Below, in pieces: positions 45,807-59,060 of a stretch of DNA of 64,000 nt; position 1 is the stretch's first letter; each line of letters begins with the position of its first letter. The stretch spans positions 112,230 to 176,229 of the forward strand of contig MNCI01026430.1 in assembly GCA_015680685.1 (NCBI GenBank), in the 5' to 3' direction. The position numbers and the translations under genes are program-made. The notes below the pieces were generated by a model. The model was not told the origin of the DNA, did not search any database, and saw only the letters and a program-made list of their open reading frames with translations. Origin of the DNA: Gnetum montanum (lineage: Eukaryota > Streptophyta > Gnetopsida > Gnetales > Gnetaceae).

Positions 45807-48800
45807 TTAGCATGTATGGCCATCTCCCCCATGACAGAGTTGAAAGGAGGAGATCTGAAAGATTGAGTGAGGTTGTCCATTCGATGAGGTGTTGCTTGCA
45901 TTGGCTTGCTTAGGTTCATGGAAAGATTTAAGTTTTTGCAGATTGACCAGTTGCTTTTTATTTGGGGTCTTAGGTTTGTATATTAATGTGGCCCTAGAAG
46001 GAAAGGTTTCATAAATGATATAAGGCCTTTTCCATAATGTTTGGAACTTAGTCTTTTGAGGTATGTGTGTGGGGTTCCAGTAGAGGACCTTGTCTCCAGG
46101 TTTAAATTTGACTTTCCTTATTCTAAGGTCATGGCATTATTTGTTGAATGCCTTGTGCACTCCATTCAAGAATAAGGCCACCAGTTGATTCTCATCTAGC
46201 ATGTTGACGTTAATCAGTCTCTTTTTTTGTGCTAGGCTTAGATCAAGATCTAAGTCATAGGCTGTTGAAAGTGTATAGAGCTTGAATTGAATGGGAAGAA
46301 TTGGTGATTTTCTGTACACTAGCTCATAGGGAGAGTAGCCTATAGGAAGTTTTCATGTTGAGCGGTATGTCCAAGGGGCATCGCTAAGTTTTGTGCTCCA
46401 ATCTCTCCTATATTTTCTTATTGTTCTCATTAAGATCTTTGTGATCTCCCTATTGGTGACTTCAGCTTGACCATTGACTTGGGGGTGATAGGGTGTTGTT
46501 AGCTTATGTTCGATCCTTAAGTGTTACATGAGCTTGCTAAAGGTAGTGCCTGTAAAGTAAGTACCATTTTTAGAAATCAATGCACATGGCACTCCAAACC
46601 TATTTACAACATTATGTTGTACAAACCAAGTAGCAGTGGAAGATGTATAATTGGTGACAACTGCTGCTTCTACCCATTTGGTACAATAGTCAAAAGTGAC
46701 TATTATATATGCCTTTCCATTTGACATGGGGGTGATGGAACCCATAAAGTTTATGCCCCAAATGTCGAATGGTTCCAATGGTTGGATCCATTGTTGAGGC
46801 TCCTCCATTCGAGCGATCATCCCACCATCTTATTGATAGCATTTATAAGAACCAACAAATTGGTGGGCTTCCCTGAAAATTTTTGGTCAATAATACCTTG
46901 CCATCATGATCTTAATGGTCATGCATCTCCCTACATAGTGGCCTCCACAAGGTCCCTCATGAGCATCTTTGAGAATACGCAATTGATCAACATTAGGAAC
47001 ACACCAATGAATTAGGCCATCGGTGCATACTTTGTAAAGGTGTCCATTGATTTCTATGAATTGTTTGACCTGATGAAGAAACTATTGTTTCTTTCGGTGG
47101 TTCAAATCTTGTGGCATCTCTTGAGTGAGAAAATAAGTGAGGATGTCATTGTATCATTTTGGTTCAATGAGTACTTGTTCATTTATTACACTAATAAAAA
47201 GGAGTCCATCAAGAAGTTGATTAGAGAGCGGACTCTCCTCCTCTTTGTTGTCCCATTGTAACTAAGACAAGTGATCAATGACCACGTTCTTAGTTTCCTT
47301 TTGATCTACCATTGTAAGATTGAACTCTTGTAAGATCACCAACCATCATATGACATAAGGACTTACCGTTGCCTTATTCATAAGAAGCGAATGGAACTAT
47401 GGTTAATGTGCACAAACACTTTGTATCCAAGGACATAGTGCCTAAATTTCTCCAAAGCATACACCAACACAATTAGCTCTTTCTCCATGGTGGTGTAGTT
47501 AAGTTGTGCACCCACAATGCTTTAGCTTATGTAGTGGATATAATAAGGACATTTCTGATCATCCAACTGCATAAGCATAGCTTCCAAGGCATAGTTTGAT
47601 GCATCCATCATGATGTGGACCAGTTTAGACCAATCTGGTGCTCATAGAATTAGAGTTTCTATAAGCTTCTACTTCAGTGACTGGAATGTATTTTTGCATT
47701 CCTTGGTCCATATGAATAGAGAATCTTTCTTTATAAGCTCGACCAATGATTCAGTAATCTTAGAGAAATTCTCTATCAATCACCGGTAGTAGCAAGGAAT
47801 GACCAAACATCTTTAATGGTTTCTGGTTGCGGGTTATTCCTTGGATGACCCTAATCTTTTTAAGATCCATCTTAATCCCTACTTGTGAGATTTTATGTCC
47901 TAACACAATGCCCTCTTGGACCAAGAGATGGCTCTCTTACTAATTGAGTTGAAGATTGGTCTCCATGCACCTTTTAAGCACTTGCTCAAGGTGGTCCAAG
48001 ACTTTGCTCAAACGTAGCACCATAGGTAGAAAAGTCATCCATGAAGACTTCCATCTTGCTACCAATTCATTATTGAAAAATACTCAGTACAAGGCATTGG
48101 AATGTTGCAGGGGTATTGCATAGACCAAAAGGCATCTTTTTATATGCAAAAGTCCCCTAGGAACTTGTGAATGCTATTTTGGCTTGACCTTTTGGCACAA
48201 TCTAAATATGTTTATAGCCACTATAACCATCTAGTAAGCTATAATAGCAATGCCTAGAGATAGTATCCAACACTTGATCCACAAATGATAATGGAAAATG
48301 ATCTTTGAACATTGCCATCTTCAATAGCCTGAAATCAATACAAACCAACCACTTGCAATCCTTCTTTGGCACTATCACAAGTGGGCTAACCCACACACTA
48401 TTCACAAAGGAATATATGAACCTTGCGTTGAGGAGTTGTTAAATTTCCTTTTTGAAAATCTACTTCAATTTAGCTTGATAGAAGGATTAGTATAAATATG
48501 ATGCTAGCATATCCAAGGATTAATCCTTGTGAGTTCAGGATATGACCAAGAAAAGGCTATTGTCCATTTGTTGAACACATTCAACAACATCCTTTTCTGC
48601 TCAAGAGTAAGGTTGGCATTGATTATTCTTGGCTTACCATTTTTTAGAAATGCATACTCAATGTTGACAAGTATAGTTTTCAATTCTAAGGGCTCCTATT
48701 TAAAATTGTCAAGGATTTCCAACTCTCCCCAATAAGTATCATTAGGTTCATCATTAAAGAGTTGGTGATGAACTTGCTCCCGTTCATTCATGCCTTCAAC

Positions 48801-49400
48801 ATAGGCATATGTTAAGCTCTCAATTGGTTCCATGCAAAGTGTGCTGTTTTCAAAATCAACTGTCAGCCACTGGGTGTCCTCCTATTTTGTAGTTGTTGCT
48901 TACAGGCACTTTTGAATTTTAGATTCATCTGCATACTATTTGCATGCTTTGATTAATGTGCTTTTGATAGACCATAACTTTTGCACACAATTGCACCCTA
49001 TATCGCTATACACAATGCATGGAACTCTTTTCTTCTCAATCTTTTCTAGAGCATTTTCCTTGATAATTTCTAGGAAAAGATCTTTGATGCCCATTCATAC
49101 ATCAATAATGCTTAACCAATCCCTTCCCATAATGAGTAGGAAATCCCTTTCGCAATTGTCAACCTTAATCACTAGAAAATTAGTAGAATAGGACCACCCA
49201 CAAATACTAGTCACAATGTCCTTCATCAATCCCAGGGGAATAGTGGTGGATTAATTTGTCAATTTTAAACGAATGTTGCTCTTCTTAAGAGGAGGTAGGT
49301 TCTAGGCTTTGTACATTTCATGAGAAATCAGATTAGAACTAGAACCTAAATCAAGAAGAGCCTTGCATGGCTCATTTCTAGTGATCTACAAGTAGATGAG
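45807..49400 (-). pseudogene. pol pseudogene of element E (PR-RT-RNase H-INT)
   Basis: Protease: KALLDLGSSSNLISHEM near 49310-49365, with DLG in place of DSG. RT: NSVWVSPLVIVPKKDCKW (48355-48405), DGYSGYKHI, and an intact EVFMDDFSTYG at about 48020-48050. RNase H: ELIVLVYAL-like and a VFVHINHS segment where the catalytic Asp is Asn (about 47400-47500). Integrase: WGINFMGSITP (first Asp now Asn) and LISKNGTYFTG (second Asp now Lys) in 46524-46820, then ELVYRKSPILPIQFKLYTLS (46137-46330). It ends GGDGHTC at the stop 45807-45809. Multiple frameshifts. Confidence 0.85.
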
Positions 49401-51922
49401 GGGACTTCCATGATCAGCACTTTTCTTGGGAAGGTTTCCAACCTTGATTCAATTAGATACAACATGGGTTAACATGACTATGTAGATCTTGGGAGGCATT
49501 TTATTTAAAGGGCTCTCAAAAGAAATAGGTGTAGAGGATGAAGGAGACATATGGTGATCAACTGTATAAGTCAGTGAGGGCTTTTTAGGGCTATTGGTTT
49601 AGAAAAATGATCTTTTTCTAGGTTTGGATTTCAAACCACTCGGTGGAGGAACCAGTTGTAAGTTAACAACCCTAGTAGTGTTACGTTGCTACGATTGCAT
49701 GGGAATCTTGCCCTACATGGATGGGGTAGGTAGAATTGGGTTGAGGATGGAGGGGCATGTGCAAAAAGATGAGGAGGATGATAAGGATATGGGGATTCCC
49801 CTCTAGGAGATGGAGAATGAGTTCTATAATACTTGGGGGAGGGTAGTAGTGATGCTAAAAAGAGGTATGACTAGAAGAGGCATGCAGAGACATGGGTTGT
49901 TGAACATAGTACCCATATGGATCTAGCTTCCTGTAAGGGTACTACTACCTCAATGATGGAATCCTCCATGACTGTGGATGCTACCACTACTAATACTGCT
50001 CATATGATTATGGTGGAGCTCCACTTGGATAATAAGCTTGTTGTTGGTGGAACTGCCTAGGATTGCCTTGAGGATAAGATAATCTTCTAGGTGCTTGCCT
50101 TCTTGCTAGCCTAGGATTCAAAGCGTACACCCTAGACTCCTGTAAGTGTGACACAATAGGGTAACATCCCTTAGGATGTTCATATTGATAGATGTCACAC
50201 CCACCATCATCATCTAATTTTGACTCCACAACCTCTTCTATTGCAATAGCTTTGCCCTTACTCTGGTAGGCATGTTTAGCTTCCTTTCTTCTCTTATGAT
50301 CATGATCACTACCTTGCTATTTGGACTCCTTTGTAATTTTCAGAGTAGTTCAAAATTTTTCATTCAAAGATTTCCACATCTTGTCCACCTTGGCTAAAAT
50401 TTCAAAAACAGATTTTTGAATCGGCAAGGTTTTTTGCTGCTTGACTTCATCAAGTGGTGCCTCTCCCTCACTGTCATAGAATTGCACCTCCTTTTTTCTA
50501 ATGGAAGGATCATGGTTATATTCTTTAGCACTTTCTCATTTCCTCAATTTACCTTCTTCTTTTGCAACCTATTTAATCAACCTTTGAATTTGATGAACCC
50601 TTAGTTTTGACAATCTTCCTTGGGCATAAATCCCAAGGGTTCTCCTCATTTCTAATCAGAGACCATCTATGATATGGTGAAGGTACTCCTGTTGAGAATA
50701 ACCATGGCTAGGACATCTATGTAAGAGAGAGTAATAATTGCCCATGGTTGTATTTAAGAATTCATGTGTCCCTTGATGCCAGCCTTGGATTTTCTTTCTT
50801 AAATTGGACACTTTAAGTATGTCTAATATTTTTCATTGAATAGCTTAAGCATCGTACTTCATCTGTGACTTGATTTAGGCTCCAAGGAGCAATACTAACT
50901 TTCTTCTTCTTTTGTGAGTGTCCTAGAAAATAGCTTAAGTTTCTGCCAATCATTCTCTATGTTCTACAAGGCACAGGCATCATGAAAGGATTAGAAATGG
51001 GTTTGTGGATCTACATTATACCCTCCCTCAAATTTGGGGATATTGTTCATATTCAACCTCTTAATTCTGCTATCTTTCACATGATTGGTTGGAATTCTAA
51101 CTACCTCTGTGATGTTTAACATGCTTTGAGTTGCAAGCGAAGGCTCATCATCATCATGATTTTGATGAAATCTATGATGTCTTCTACTATCCCTTTGATT
51201 ATGATAGGGCCTACAATCATTGTCTTGCCATTCACCCAAACTACAATTTTGTTCCCTACAATTTTAATTAGATTCAGAGGAGGAAGAAGAAGAAGCAAAT
51301 GAAGAGTATGAAGAGAAAGGAGAACTACCATCACCATGGTGTCTGCCACCTCCTCTCTCCATGTCACGACCATGATCATCAGGTTTATCATCATTATAAT
51401 GCTTGCCAAAGCCCCTGCCTTGATGCCCACTTTTTCCTGAATCCAGATTATTGATAGTGGACTAAAAATTTAGGTTTAAGCCCCCTTCTCCAAAGTCAAG
51501 GGATGGAGAATCTTCATGTTGAGAACCCCCATAGAAAGGATCCTCCTTGTCATTTTGATTCAGTAGGAACAAGGGGTTAGTAAACTGTTTCCTCTTCATA
51601 GCTTCATGGTGCTTCTCCTAGTGCCAATATCCTTTGCGTTGTGTTTTGTGGGATGGCAATCCTTATAGTCACGGTCCTACACAATGTATTCATCATGGAG
51701 ATCCTGGATGTCCAACCTTTTAAGAGTTTGGAGCAGCATCCCAAGAACAAATCAGTCAGGTGGCAACACAAGGTTGCCCTCCATGTCTTTCCACCACAGC
51801 TATTCATCCTGATGCAAGATGAAGGTAAAATCAGGTACAAACTCATCTAGATGAGTGTACATCACTTTGAATTCTTGGGTCATTAATAGTTTTGATTCAT
51901 CATGCCTGTGAGAAGAAGATAT
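49401..51922 (-). pseudogene. gag pseudogene of element E
   Basis: Start codon position at 51922 (ATA in place of ATG). Then DEFVPDFTFILHQDE (about 51800), a Ser/Asp/His-rich linker, EPSLATQSMLNITEVVRIPT and IKRLNMNNIPKFEGGYN (50991-51239 frame), and a Lys/Arg/Glu-rich helix. GCDIYQYEHPKGCYPIV is at 50150-50200 inside an open 73-codon stretch (50008-50229), with ALNPRLARRQAPRRLSYPQG just after it. A Pro-rich tail follows. Second knuckle Cys is Tyr, as in element A. Broken by stops and frameshifts. Confidence 0.82.
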
Positions 51923-52063
51923 TTTGGATTAAAAGAAAATTTTAGTGTGTTTTAATTATAATATTTACTTTTATTTTTTGAATAATTATGACTTTAGGAT
52001 TTGTTCCAATGATTTTAAATAATTTTCATTAAGTCCTAGATAGTGCACACATCAAACTACAAG

Positions 52064-52081
52064 TCCTCAGCAATGGTGGAA
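52064..52081 (-). other. Primer-binding site of element E, tRNA-Asp
   Basis: On the + strand TCCTCAGCAATGGTGGAA stands one base from the LTR edge. It is a decayed match to TCCCCGGCAACGGCGCCA. Confidence 0.7.
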
Positions 52082-52082
52082 A

Positions 52083-52924
52083 TGATGAGTAGTGAGTAGA
52101 CCCTATGCCCAACCATAGGAATCACTGAGTGTTCACGCACGATCCAGCCATATTCTATAGACTTATAGCCTTCTAACTACACTAGTCTCCAGGAAGTAGA
52201 ACTAACCATTGCAATCATTGTCTTCCCAATTACACTTGTGAAATGCAAAGGTATGGTTAAGTGCAACTCATGCATATGAGTTTTATCATTTTTACATTTT
52301 ATGTTCTAAGTTGCCTAAGAATAAAGAATAAATAATGAAAGGTATTTAATTGCTAATTTAATCTAACTAGCTAACATTTAACTAATCCTAACATAAGCAT
52401 TTGTTCCCACTTGCTATACACATCCTAAACACATTTAATGTTACTGGGTTACCAAATGTTAAGCATTATTGGAATTACCACACACCAAGCATATGCTCGA
52501 AGTCATTGTACTTATGTGCTTAATTAATTGCTATTTAATTGAGCTTAGTCTAGCTTAATTAATTACTTAATTACTTAAAACATTAAAGAAAATTGCTTAA
52601 GGTATGAAATGCATAAAAGAAATAATTAATTTATTTCAAAGTGCTGCAAGGTTTATCAGAAAGCTCATCTTTGTTGCCACACACACTATTGTGCTTAGGT
52701 ACAACAGTGCTCGAATAAAGATCCGTATATACTCTTTAACTCCTACTGCGAGCACTTAGAAAACTATTCTAACTTCAGTACAACTATGAGACTTATGTCA
52801 TAAAAGCATCTAGTGAGAGTGTATTTATAGGCAAAACAAGGAGCCCCCTCAATGGGTACGTGTCAACAGGTCAAACCCTACATCGATGGGATCCTAGCGA
52901 CATGGACAACCAAACGACTCATCA
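52083..52924 (-). repeat. 5' LTR of element E
   Basis: 842 bp, on the + strand TGATGAGTAGTGAG to AAACGACTCATCA, with TATA on - at 52823-52829. U3 carries only weak motifs (ACATCGATGGG, GTGTCAACAGGTC). The R-U5 landmarks (GGGAAGACAATG in the complement, CACTTAACCATAC) are present. Confidence 0.85.
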
Positions 52925-53460
52925 ATAAGATTAGGTGACTAGACTATACATATAGTTAGACATAGGTCACTAACCCCTAGTTAGTCATTAGTTACATTGT
53001 TGGAGACAGTGTCCTAAGGGGGCTAGAAATGTCATTTAGAGTCTAGGAAATATGACCAAATCATCACTAACCTAATCAATCAAGAAATTTAAGATTCAAT
53101 TTGAAAACTAGAAATGAGAAGGAATATTTATATCATTCTAACCAGCAACCAAATCATTTGGCAGCAAACATCAATAATCATGAAGAATCATAACCTTATC
53201 CTAACAAGATGTATGATACCTAAGAGAAGAAAGAAGCCAGGAGAAAATCCAAGTTTGAAATTTGTAACATGCAATATACTTACAAGTTCTGTAGCTAGTA
53301 AACGACAACATTCACTATGTCCAACTTAGACCTTAGATTAGCATGAATGTCGACATGCACATATCGTTATAGGATTATAAGATTTGAATGCTAATGTCTT
53401 GTATTCACAAGAAGTCTTTCCATGGAAATTCTTATATTAATTCCAACCCAATTTGAGAAA
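52925..53460. other. Unassigned flank of element E
   Basis: No recognisable gene. The open frame 53114-53329 has a basic run (KRRKKPGENP) and may be part of the gag remnant that follows, but no domain can be named. Confidence 0.3.
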
Positions 53461-53882
53461 ATTTGGATACAAACGTGTCTATAAGAAAAAACATTCTTGT
53501 TGTGATGGTCCTTCTTTTAAGAAATACTAATTAGCCTACTGTAGGAACCACAACATAGATGGTTGCTTGACCTTCTACAAGGAAGTCAAGTTTGAGTTAA
53601 TACAAAGATTTGAATGGAGGTTAGAAGACATCATTTTTGAAATTCCAAAACCTTAAGTCATGGGAAATAAAGTTGGGATACAAATGTGTCTACAAGCAAA
53701 AACATTCTTATTGTGATGGTTCTTCTTTCGAGACATACTAATTAGCCTACCACAAGAACCATAGCATGGATGGTTGCATAACCTTCTACAAGGAAGTCAA
53801 GTTTGAATTAAAGAAAATATTTGAATGGAAATTAAAAGATATGATTTTTGAAATTCCAAAACTTTAAGTCATTGGGAAGAAA
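53461..53882 (+). pseudogene. Retrotransposon gag tail with a 211-bp tandem duplication
   Basis: Two adjacent 211-bp units (53461-53671 and 53672-53882) are clearly similar. The second unit reads LGYKCVYKQKHSYCDGSSFE, YHKNHSMDGCITFYKEVKF and WKLKDMIFEIPK. The H-x3-H-x4-C spacing followed by FYKEVKFELKK resembles the zinc-knuckle end of Tat-type gag (YH-x-H-x4-C-LK-EI). The period is not a multiple of three and both units contain stops, so the duplication came after decay or caused it. Confidence 0.5.
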
Positions 53883-56800
53883 GAATGATCAAGATTCTAG
53901 AAAAGCCACATAATCTTAGTATTGGTACTTAAAAGTACAATTATTAGGAAGACATGTATGTGTGATTAACACATATTTGATTGTCAACCCAATATGCTGA
54001 GATGTTAGTCTTTACAAAGTATCTCACATGATTAATCAAATTGAGAAAAGATTGAAGTACAAGCTATTTCTAATCCATATTAATCTCAACCTAGTGGTAT
54101 TCATCCTCTGTGGAGACTTTAGTGAGAAAGTTAGAAGTGGTATTCATCAATTCTTAAAATATGAATATGGTAAAGATCCTTTAAAAGAGGAATCTGATTT
54201 AAAAAATATGCTCCCATTCATTAATCATACAATTCCTTTGCCTAGTGCATACTCCACCTACTTTGAATCCTTAGTACAAAAGTTAAATCTTATAATTCAA
54301 TAATAGATTATGCTTATCAATAGTATTCATCAAAAACCATAGTTCATTAATTATGCTCTCATGATTATTGAAGATGAATCAACATCATTCTTTCTAGAGA
54401 CCTTAGACTACATCTAGTATGATAATTGATTGCTCCAAGTCACCAAATTGCTAGAGTTAATCCCTAAGTAAGAAGTTGAGGAGCAAGATAAAGCCTTTCC
54501 ATCTTGAACAAGGCCACTAGACCATATAATCATTATGACAAAATTACAACTACATTCCTTTCTTTCAAAAGTTGATGAATATCAAGGAGTTTGTTAATTT
54601 ACTTCTATTTCTTATTTCATTTTTCTTCTTTTATTTAATTTCTAATTCTAAATTAGGCTAGTAAAATATTTAGGGTGATAAGAGTAGCGAATGAAGATTT
54701 TCCCTACTCTTGTTAGGATTAGTGATTGGTAGTTGGTAGATCTTTAATTCAGCTCTTATTATTTACATAGAGATTGAAGTAAGTATTAACATAAGTTTTA
54801 TTTTTTTCAAATGTTTTTCTCATTATATTTTCATTTGCATACTAAGCAAGAGAACTTTAATTTTCAACGTCATTCAAAAAGGAAAAATCAAAACATTTGA
54901 GCATTGGAGCAAAGAGGGAGCACGAGAGCATAGAGAAAGATCATTATCACAAATTCATTCAAGGATGAACAAAAGCTAAGGGAGGTAGTTTGTCATATGT
55001 CCATTCCCAAAATGGAGCCATTCTATGACCAAGATGATTTTGCTTTTTAATAAATGATGTGATTATAAGAATAAGACCTAAAAAGGACACATTGTAATAA
55101 TGGGCATGTATCTTGAGATAACCTTTGGGAGTTTGATCTAAGGTATTTAAACTTGAGAATTAGAGGTTGTGCTAACATGGAGTTGCAGAGTTGGTAAAGG
55201 TGAGTAACAACTACTAGGTAAAGTAGAATAGGAAGCTAACTAGTCATTCCTTTTGGTCGAGTACAAGCATAACCATGATGGCAGTGCTAGATTGCCTCTA
55301 AGGGATAGATGCTAAAAGAAGATAATCCCAAGGAATCCTTATAGTATGATGTAGATACATTATGTTTACATTAATAATTTTTTTTTTCATTTCCTTTTGC
55401 ATTTTCCTTGCTACATTTATTATGTATAATGTCAAATGTTACATATATTTGACATTTTTCATGACACATAGGAACAAAATGCACAGTGATATTGATTATT
55501 GTTGTTGAATTAAAATATTAATATGCACATTGAGTACTTATGTCAACCTTGTAGGTGACACATGCTGAAACTAAGAGAAGGCTATTAGTCTTTGATGTTG
55601 AATGTTTGGGGTTTGAGTGATGGTGGATTCAATGCTATTTCTTGATATTTTAGTTATTGTTTCATGTTGCTAGTTGATTATTAGTATGTAATGCTAATTT
55701 GTTCATGTAGTTGGGTAACCCATATGCTTGGACTTTCAACTTCATGATATACTTTTGAAAGCTCACTAGGAGGTAACTGTAATTTATTTTCCCTACTCAG
55801 TCATGGTGATTGACTTTCTCATTATTTTCCTCATAAGTATTATAGATGCTAGTGGAAAGTTTAAAAATTAGCTTGGATTAGAATTCCAGATTTCTATTTA
55901 AATTATGTATTTTCTAATGCTTATTTGGTATCTATGTTTTCGTTTTGTGTTTAAATATCCTTTGGTTGTTACAAGTTATTTGGATGTAATCATTTATCTT
56001 TAATGTAGGTCATTTTATTTACTTTACATCTTATTTAAATGTGGCTTTGAAGTTAACTTGAATCTATAATGTTCTAGATTGTTATTCCCATTTAAGTGAA
56101 CTATTAATGTTATTTTATAATCTAGCATTATGTTTCAAATTTTAGAAGTCTATTGAATGTTCTAGCTTTTCTATATGGTTAAGTTTTCTGGTACATCTTT
56201 TATGAATTCTAGTTATTTTATTTTCATGGGTATTAGGGTTGAATGTACTAGATTTGTATAGTGTACAGGGTAGGTTTTGTACCCAAGGACCTTTACTAAT
56301 TGTTTCTACTAGTTTTATTTTATTTTCCCTATAGGATTATTTAGCCAAAGGATTTCTCTTACCACACATTTCTATATTTTATATTCCTTGTCCCATTTTA
56401 TTTATTTTTTGATCCTTTAATTTCCAACAATTATATTCATGATTGCCTCTATAATTAAGTAATGTCTTACTTAAGTTAGGAAGTGTTACATCCCAGTAGT
56501 AAAATAAAGTTTGATTTCAAGAACTTTTCTAATTTTTTTACCTCCAAAGTTTTACATTACAAAAAGAACTTTGCTATTATCTATTAACCACCTATGATTT
56601 TTAAAAGAGTTACCATTTTTTATATTAGCTACAAGATGTGATTTAGAAATATATCTTTTAAATGTTTTTTAATCTAAAAAAGAAAGTTTTACTAAGTTCA
56701 CCAATATCATATTTACCACAAATGCAAGAGATTTTATAAAAACCAATATTATTTAAAGATATTTTCTCATTTAAATTTTCTTTTCCAAATTTTTTCTTAT

Positions 56801-57049
56801 TTAATAATCAGCTATTTATAGGAAAAGATGATAATTCTACTACTATTGTATAGTAAGCACATCTTTGATTTACTCTTGGGGAAGTTATTGAGGGTACTAA
56901 AGAGCTACCATATGGTAAAGCTATAGATTCATCTGATAAAGAAATTTAGTATAAATTAAATTTAGCAATGGATCAAGGCTATATCAACATTGGAAAACTA
57001 GTAAAATTATATTATTATATAAAAAGTGGGATAAAAATAATTTGAACAA
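53883..57049. other. Unassigned stretch with a small open frame
   Basis: AT-rich DNA. An open frame at 54028-54303 (91 codons, beginning MINQIEKRLKYKLF and containing LPFINHTIPLPSAYS) is unrecognised and may be gag or pol debris. The end of this stretch (about 56800-57049) may be a decayed upstream part of the LINE that follows. No other gene is supported. Confidence 0.35.
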
Positions 57050-58314
57050 TTAGTGAATGATCATTGTTAGTAATGTTTTTGCTAAGATGGGCACTATGCT
57101 AGAAAAGAGAATTAGTTCTTAGGTTGAAGTTAACCAAGTCAGGGCAAAATGTCTAGCAAGTTTTAGATAAAATTACTTATTCTCAAATACAACATGAAGT
57201 TTGCAAAAATGGTTGATAAAAAAATTTTTATTTACTTTATTAATTTTACAAAAACATATGTGATGAGTGGCGAGGTACCCCTACACTCAACCATACGAAA
57301 CGAGCGTAGCACGCGCGATCCGGTCGAACTCCGCAGACTAAATGCCTAAATGCCGCAAGGAATACTTGGGGTTAATTAATCGTTGTCTTCCCAGACTTAC
57401 TTGTTGTTGTCACGGTGTATGGTTAAGTAAGTCCGAGGTATATGATTTTTTTGGTCTTTTATGGTTTATCTCCTATGCTAAGGGGTGAAGGGTTGAGAGA
57501 ACTAACTACTCTAACTAATGTCCTAAGTCTAAATTAACTAGCGTCAGCATCCGTTCCCACTTATCGTACACACCCTGAACTGTGCAATTGTGGCTACCAA
57601 ACGCTAATCGTTACTGGGATTACCACACGTAACGCACATGCTCGAAGCGGTCGTACTGAGGCACCTAACTAGCCTAAGTGTGACGAGTAGCCGATTCCTT
57701 GACTAGCCGTACACATCCGTAGATGCTCGTAATCAAGTCGTACTCGTCCCACGTTCTAGGAGATAAGGGTGAGAGAATCTAATCGCGATGAGTAGCCGAT
57801 TCCTTGGCTAACCGTACACATTCGTGAATGCTCATAACCAAGTCGTACTCATGCCACGCTACTAGGAAAGCAATAAATAACATTAAATAAACCTATCCAT
57901 GTACTGCAAGGTTTATCCACAAAGCTCGTCTTTATTGCTGTACACAACTTGCGTTTAGGTACAAAGCTGCTCGAATAAAGAATCGTTCACTTGGGGGACT
58001 CCTACTACGGGCACATGGAAAATATTCTATCTCTGGGGTGATCAATCCGCTAGAGCTTCACTACTTCTAGCCTCTATATGAAAATGAGGGGAGTGCCACC
58101 TCTTATTTATAGATTTGGTAGCGGACCGCAATATCGTGTACGCGATATTGTAGGGAACGATGCAATATCGCGGCTTGTGCATATCGCGTCTCATCAATAT
58201 GATTCAATAGTTTGTAAAAAACTATGGTTGCACTTACATAAAATTGACCTTCCTTCAAATTTGGTTGTAGCAACGCAAAGATTATATGAGGAAGTGATTA
58301 TTGAAACTACATAG
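57050..58314 (+). pseudogene. LINE reverse transcriptase fragment, split by a solo LTR
   Basis: Before the LTR, NVFAKMGTMLEKRISS near 57070-57115 and VNQVRAKCLASF near 57130-57165 resemble the EKRIS-W and RA-GQAGFR motifs of non-LTR RTs. IYFINFTKTYD at 57228-57260 matches the FVDF-KAYD catalytic region (first Asp replaced by Asn). After the LTR, YDSIVCKKLWLHLHKIDLP and ATQRLYEEVIIE (58200-58310) continue the same frame: LW-L--IGLP, then LYEEV. Removing the LTR and one ATATG copy restores a continuous frame. The following sequence is not LINE-like. Confidence 0.7.
57261..58196 (-). repeat. Solo LTR H with 5-bp target duplication
   Basis: 936 bp, on the + strand TGATGAGTGGCGAGG to CGCGTCTCATCA, with ATATG on both sides (57256-57260 and 58197-58201). 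There is no primer site or internal sequence on either side. TATA on - is at 58105-58111, with about four GCGATATCGC-type motifs upstream. It contains a 105-bp tandem duplication (units starting about 57682 and 57787). It is closely similar to LTR I at 63345 and rich in CpG, hence relatively young. Formed by recombination between the two LTRs of a full element. Confidence 0.93.
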
Positions 58315-59060
58315 AGCAATTTAAAAGAAAAAATTTCTATTCCAAATTAAAATTGAAGTTGAAAATTTCAATATCAATTCCAATTATTTAATATGTCTTT
58401 TCCTTTCATGTTTAATTAAAAAGTTTACAAGCTTTCTAATTATGATTAGACTTTTTATTGTTAATAATAAATCATCATCATTACTCTTTGATTCTTCTTC
58501 TAAATCAAATTCAAAGTTTGAATATTTTTTGGTTTCAAGGATATTGGTAGGAAGATTCTATTATCTTTCTATCCTCTCCTCAATTCTTTCTTTTTAAAGA
58601 ATTAGTTCTTCTTAATATTTTTTTCCTCTTTAGGATGTAATAGACTTATTTGATTCAAAGTTTGAATCACATACAAAACAATCATTAGAGTTTACATACT
58701 TGCTATTTTTACTCTTATTACCATTCTTTTTCTTTTTCTTACCCTTTTAATATGATTATTCCTTCTTTATTTTTGTTTTCTTTACATCCTTTGGATTTTC
58801 TTCTTTCTTCTCTGACAATTGGTTATTGAATGAAGGAAAAACAATAATATGTTTTAAATCATTATTATTAAGCTCAAATAGAACTAGAATATGAGCTTTA
58901 TAACTAGAACATTTCATTGTATTGGCACTTTCATATGCTTCATGCTTTATTTTTCTTTATCTACTCTTGATGTATTCTGATGTGCATCTTTTTCTTGCTT
59001 ATTGCTTATAACCAAGAGGAATGACCTAGTAACTAGCTATTAAAATAGGAATTAAAGTAA
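58315..59060. other. AT-rich stretch, no clear gene
   Basis: Part of the - strand (about 58700-58930) gives a Lys-rich frame (NNQLSEKKEENPKD, then KKTKIKKE) that could be transposon gag debris, but no domain is recognised. Confidence 0.35.

Larger units (their letters stand above)
44770..52924 (-). mobile_element. Athila-like Ty3/gypsy element E, 3' truncated
   Basis: 5' LTR, primer site, gag, pol and the first about 1 kb of the post-pol spacer are present on the - strand. At about 44769 it breaks into a Tat RT fragment, so the third ORF and 3' LTR, if it had them, are lost. It is collinear with A and B throughout. Confidence 0.85.

Noticed and set aside
54028-54303. Host gene exon
   Set aside because: Unrecognised 91-codon frame without splice context, codon-use support or a known motif; surrounded by transposon debris.
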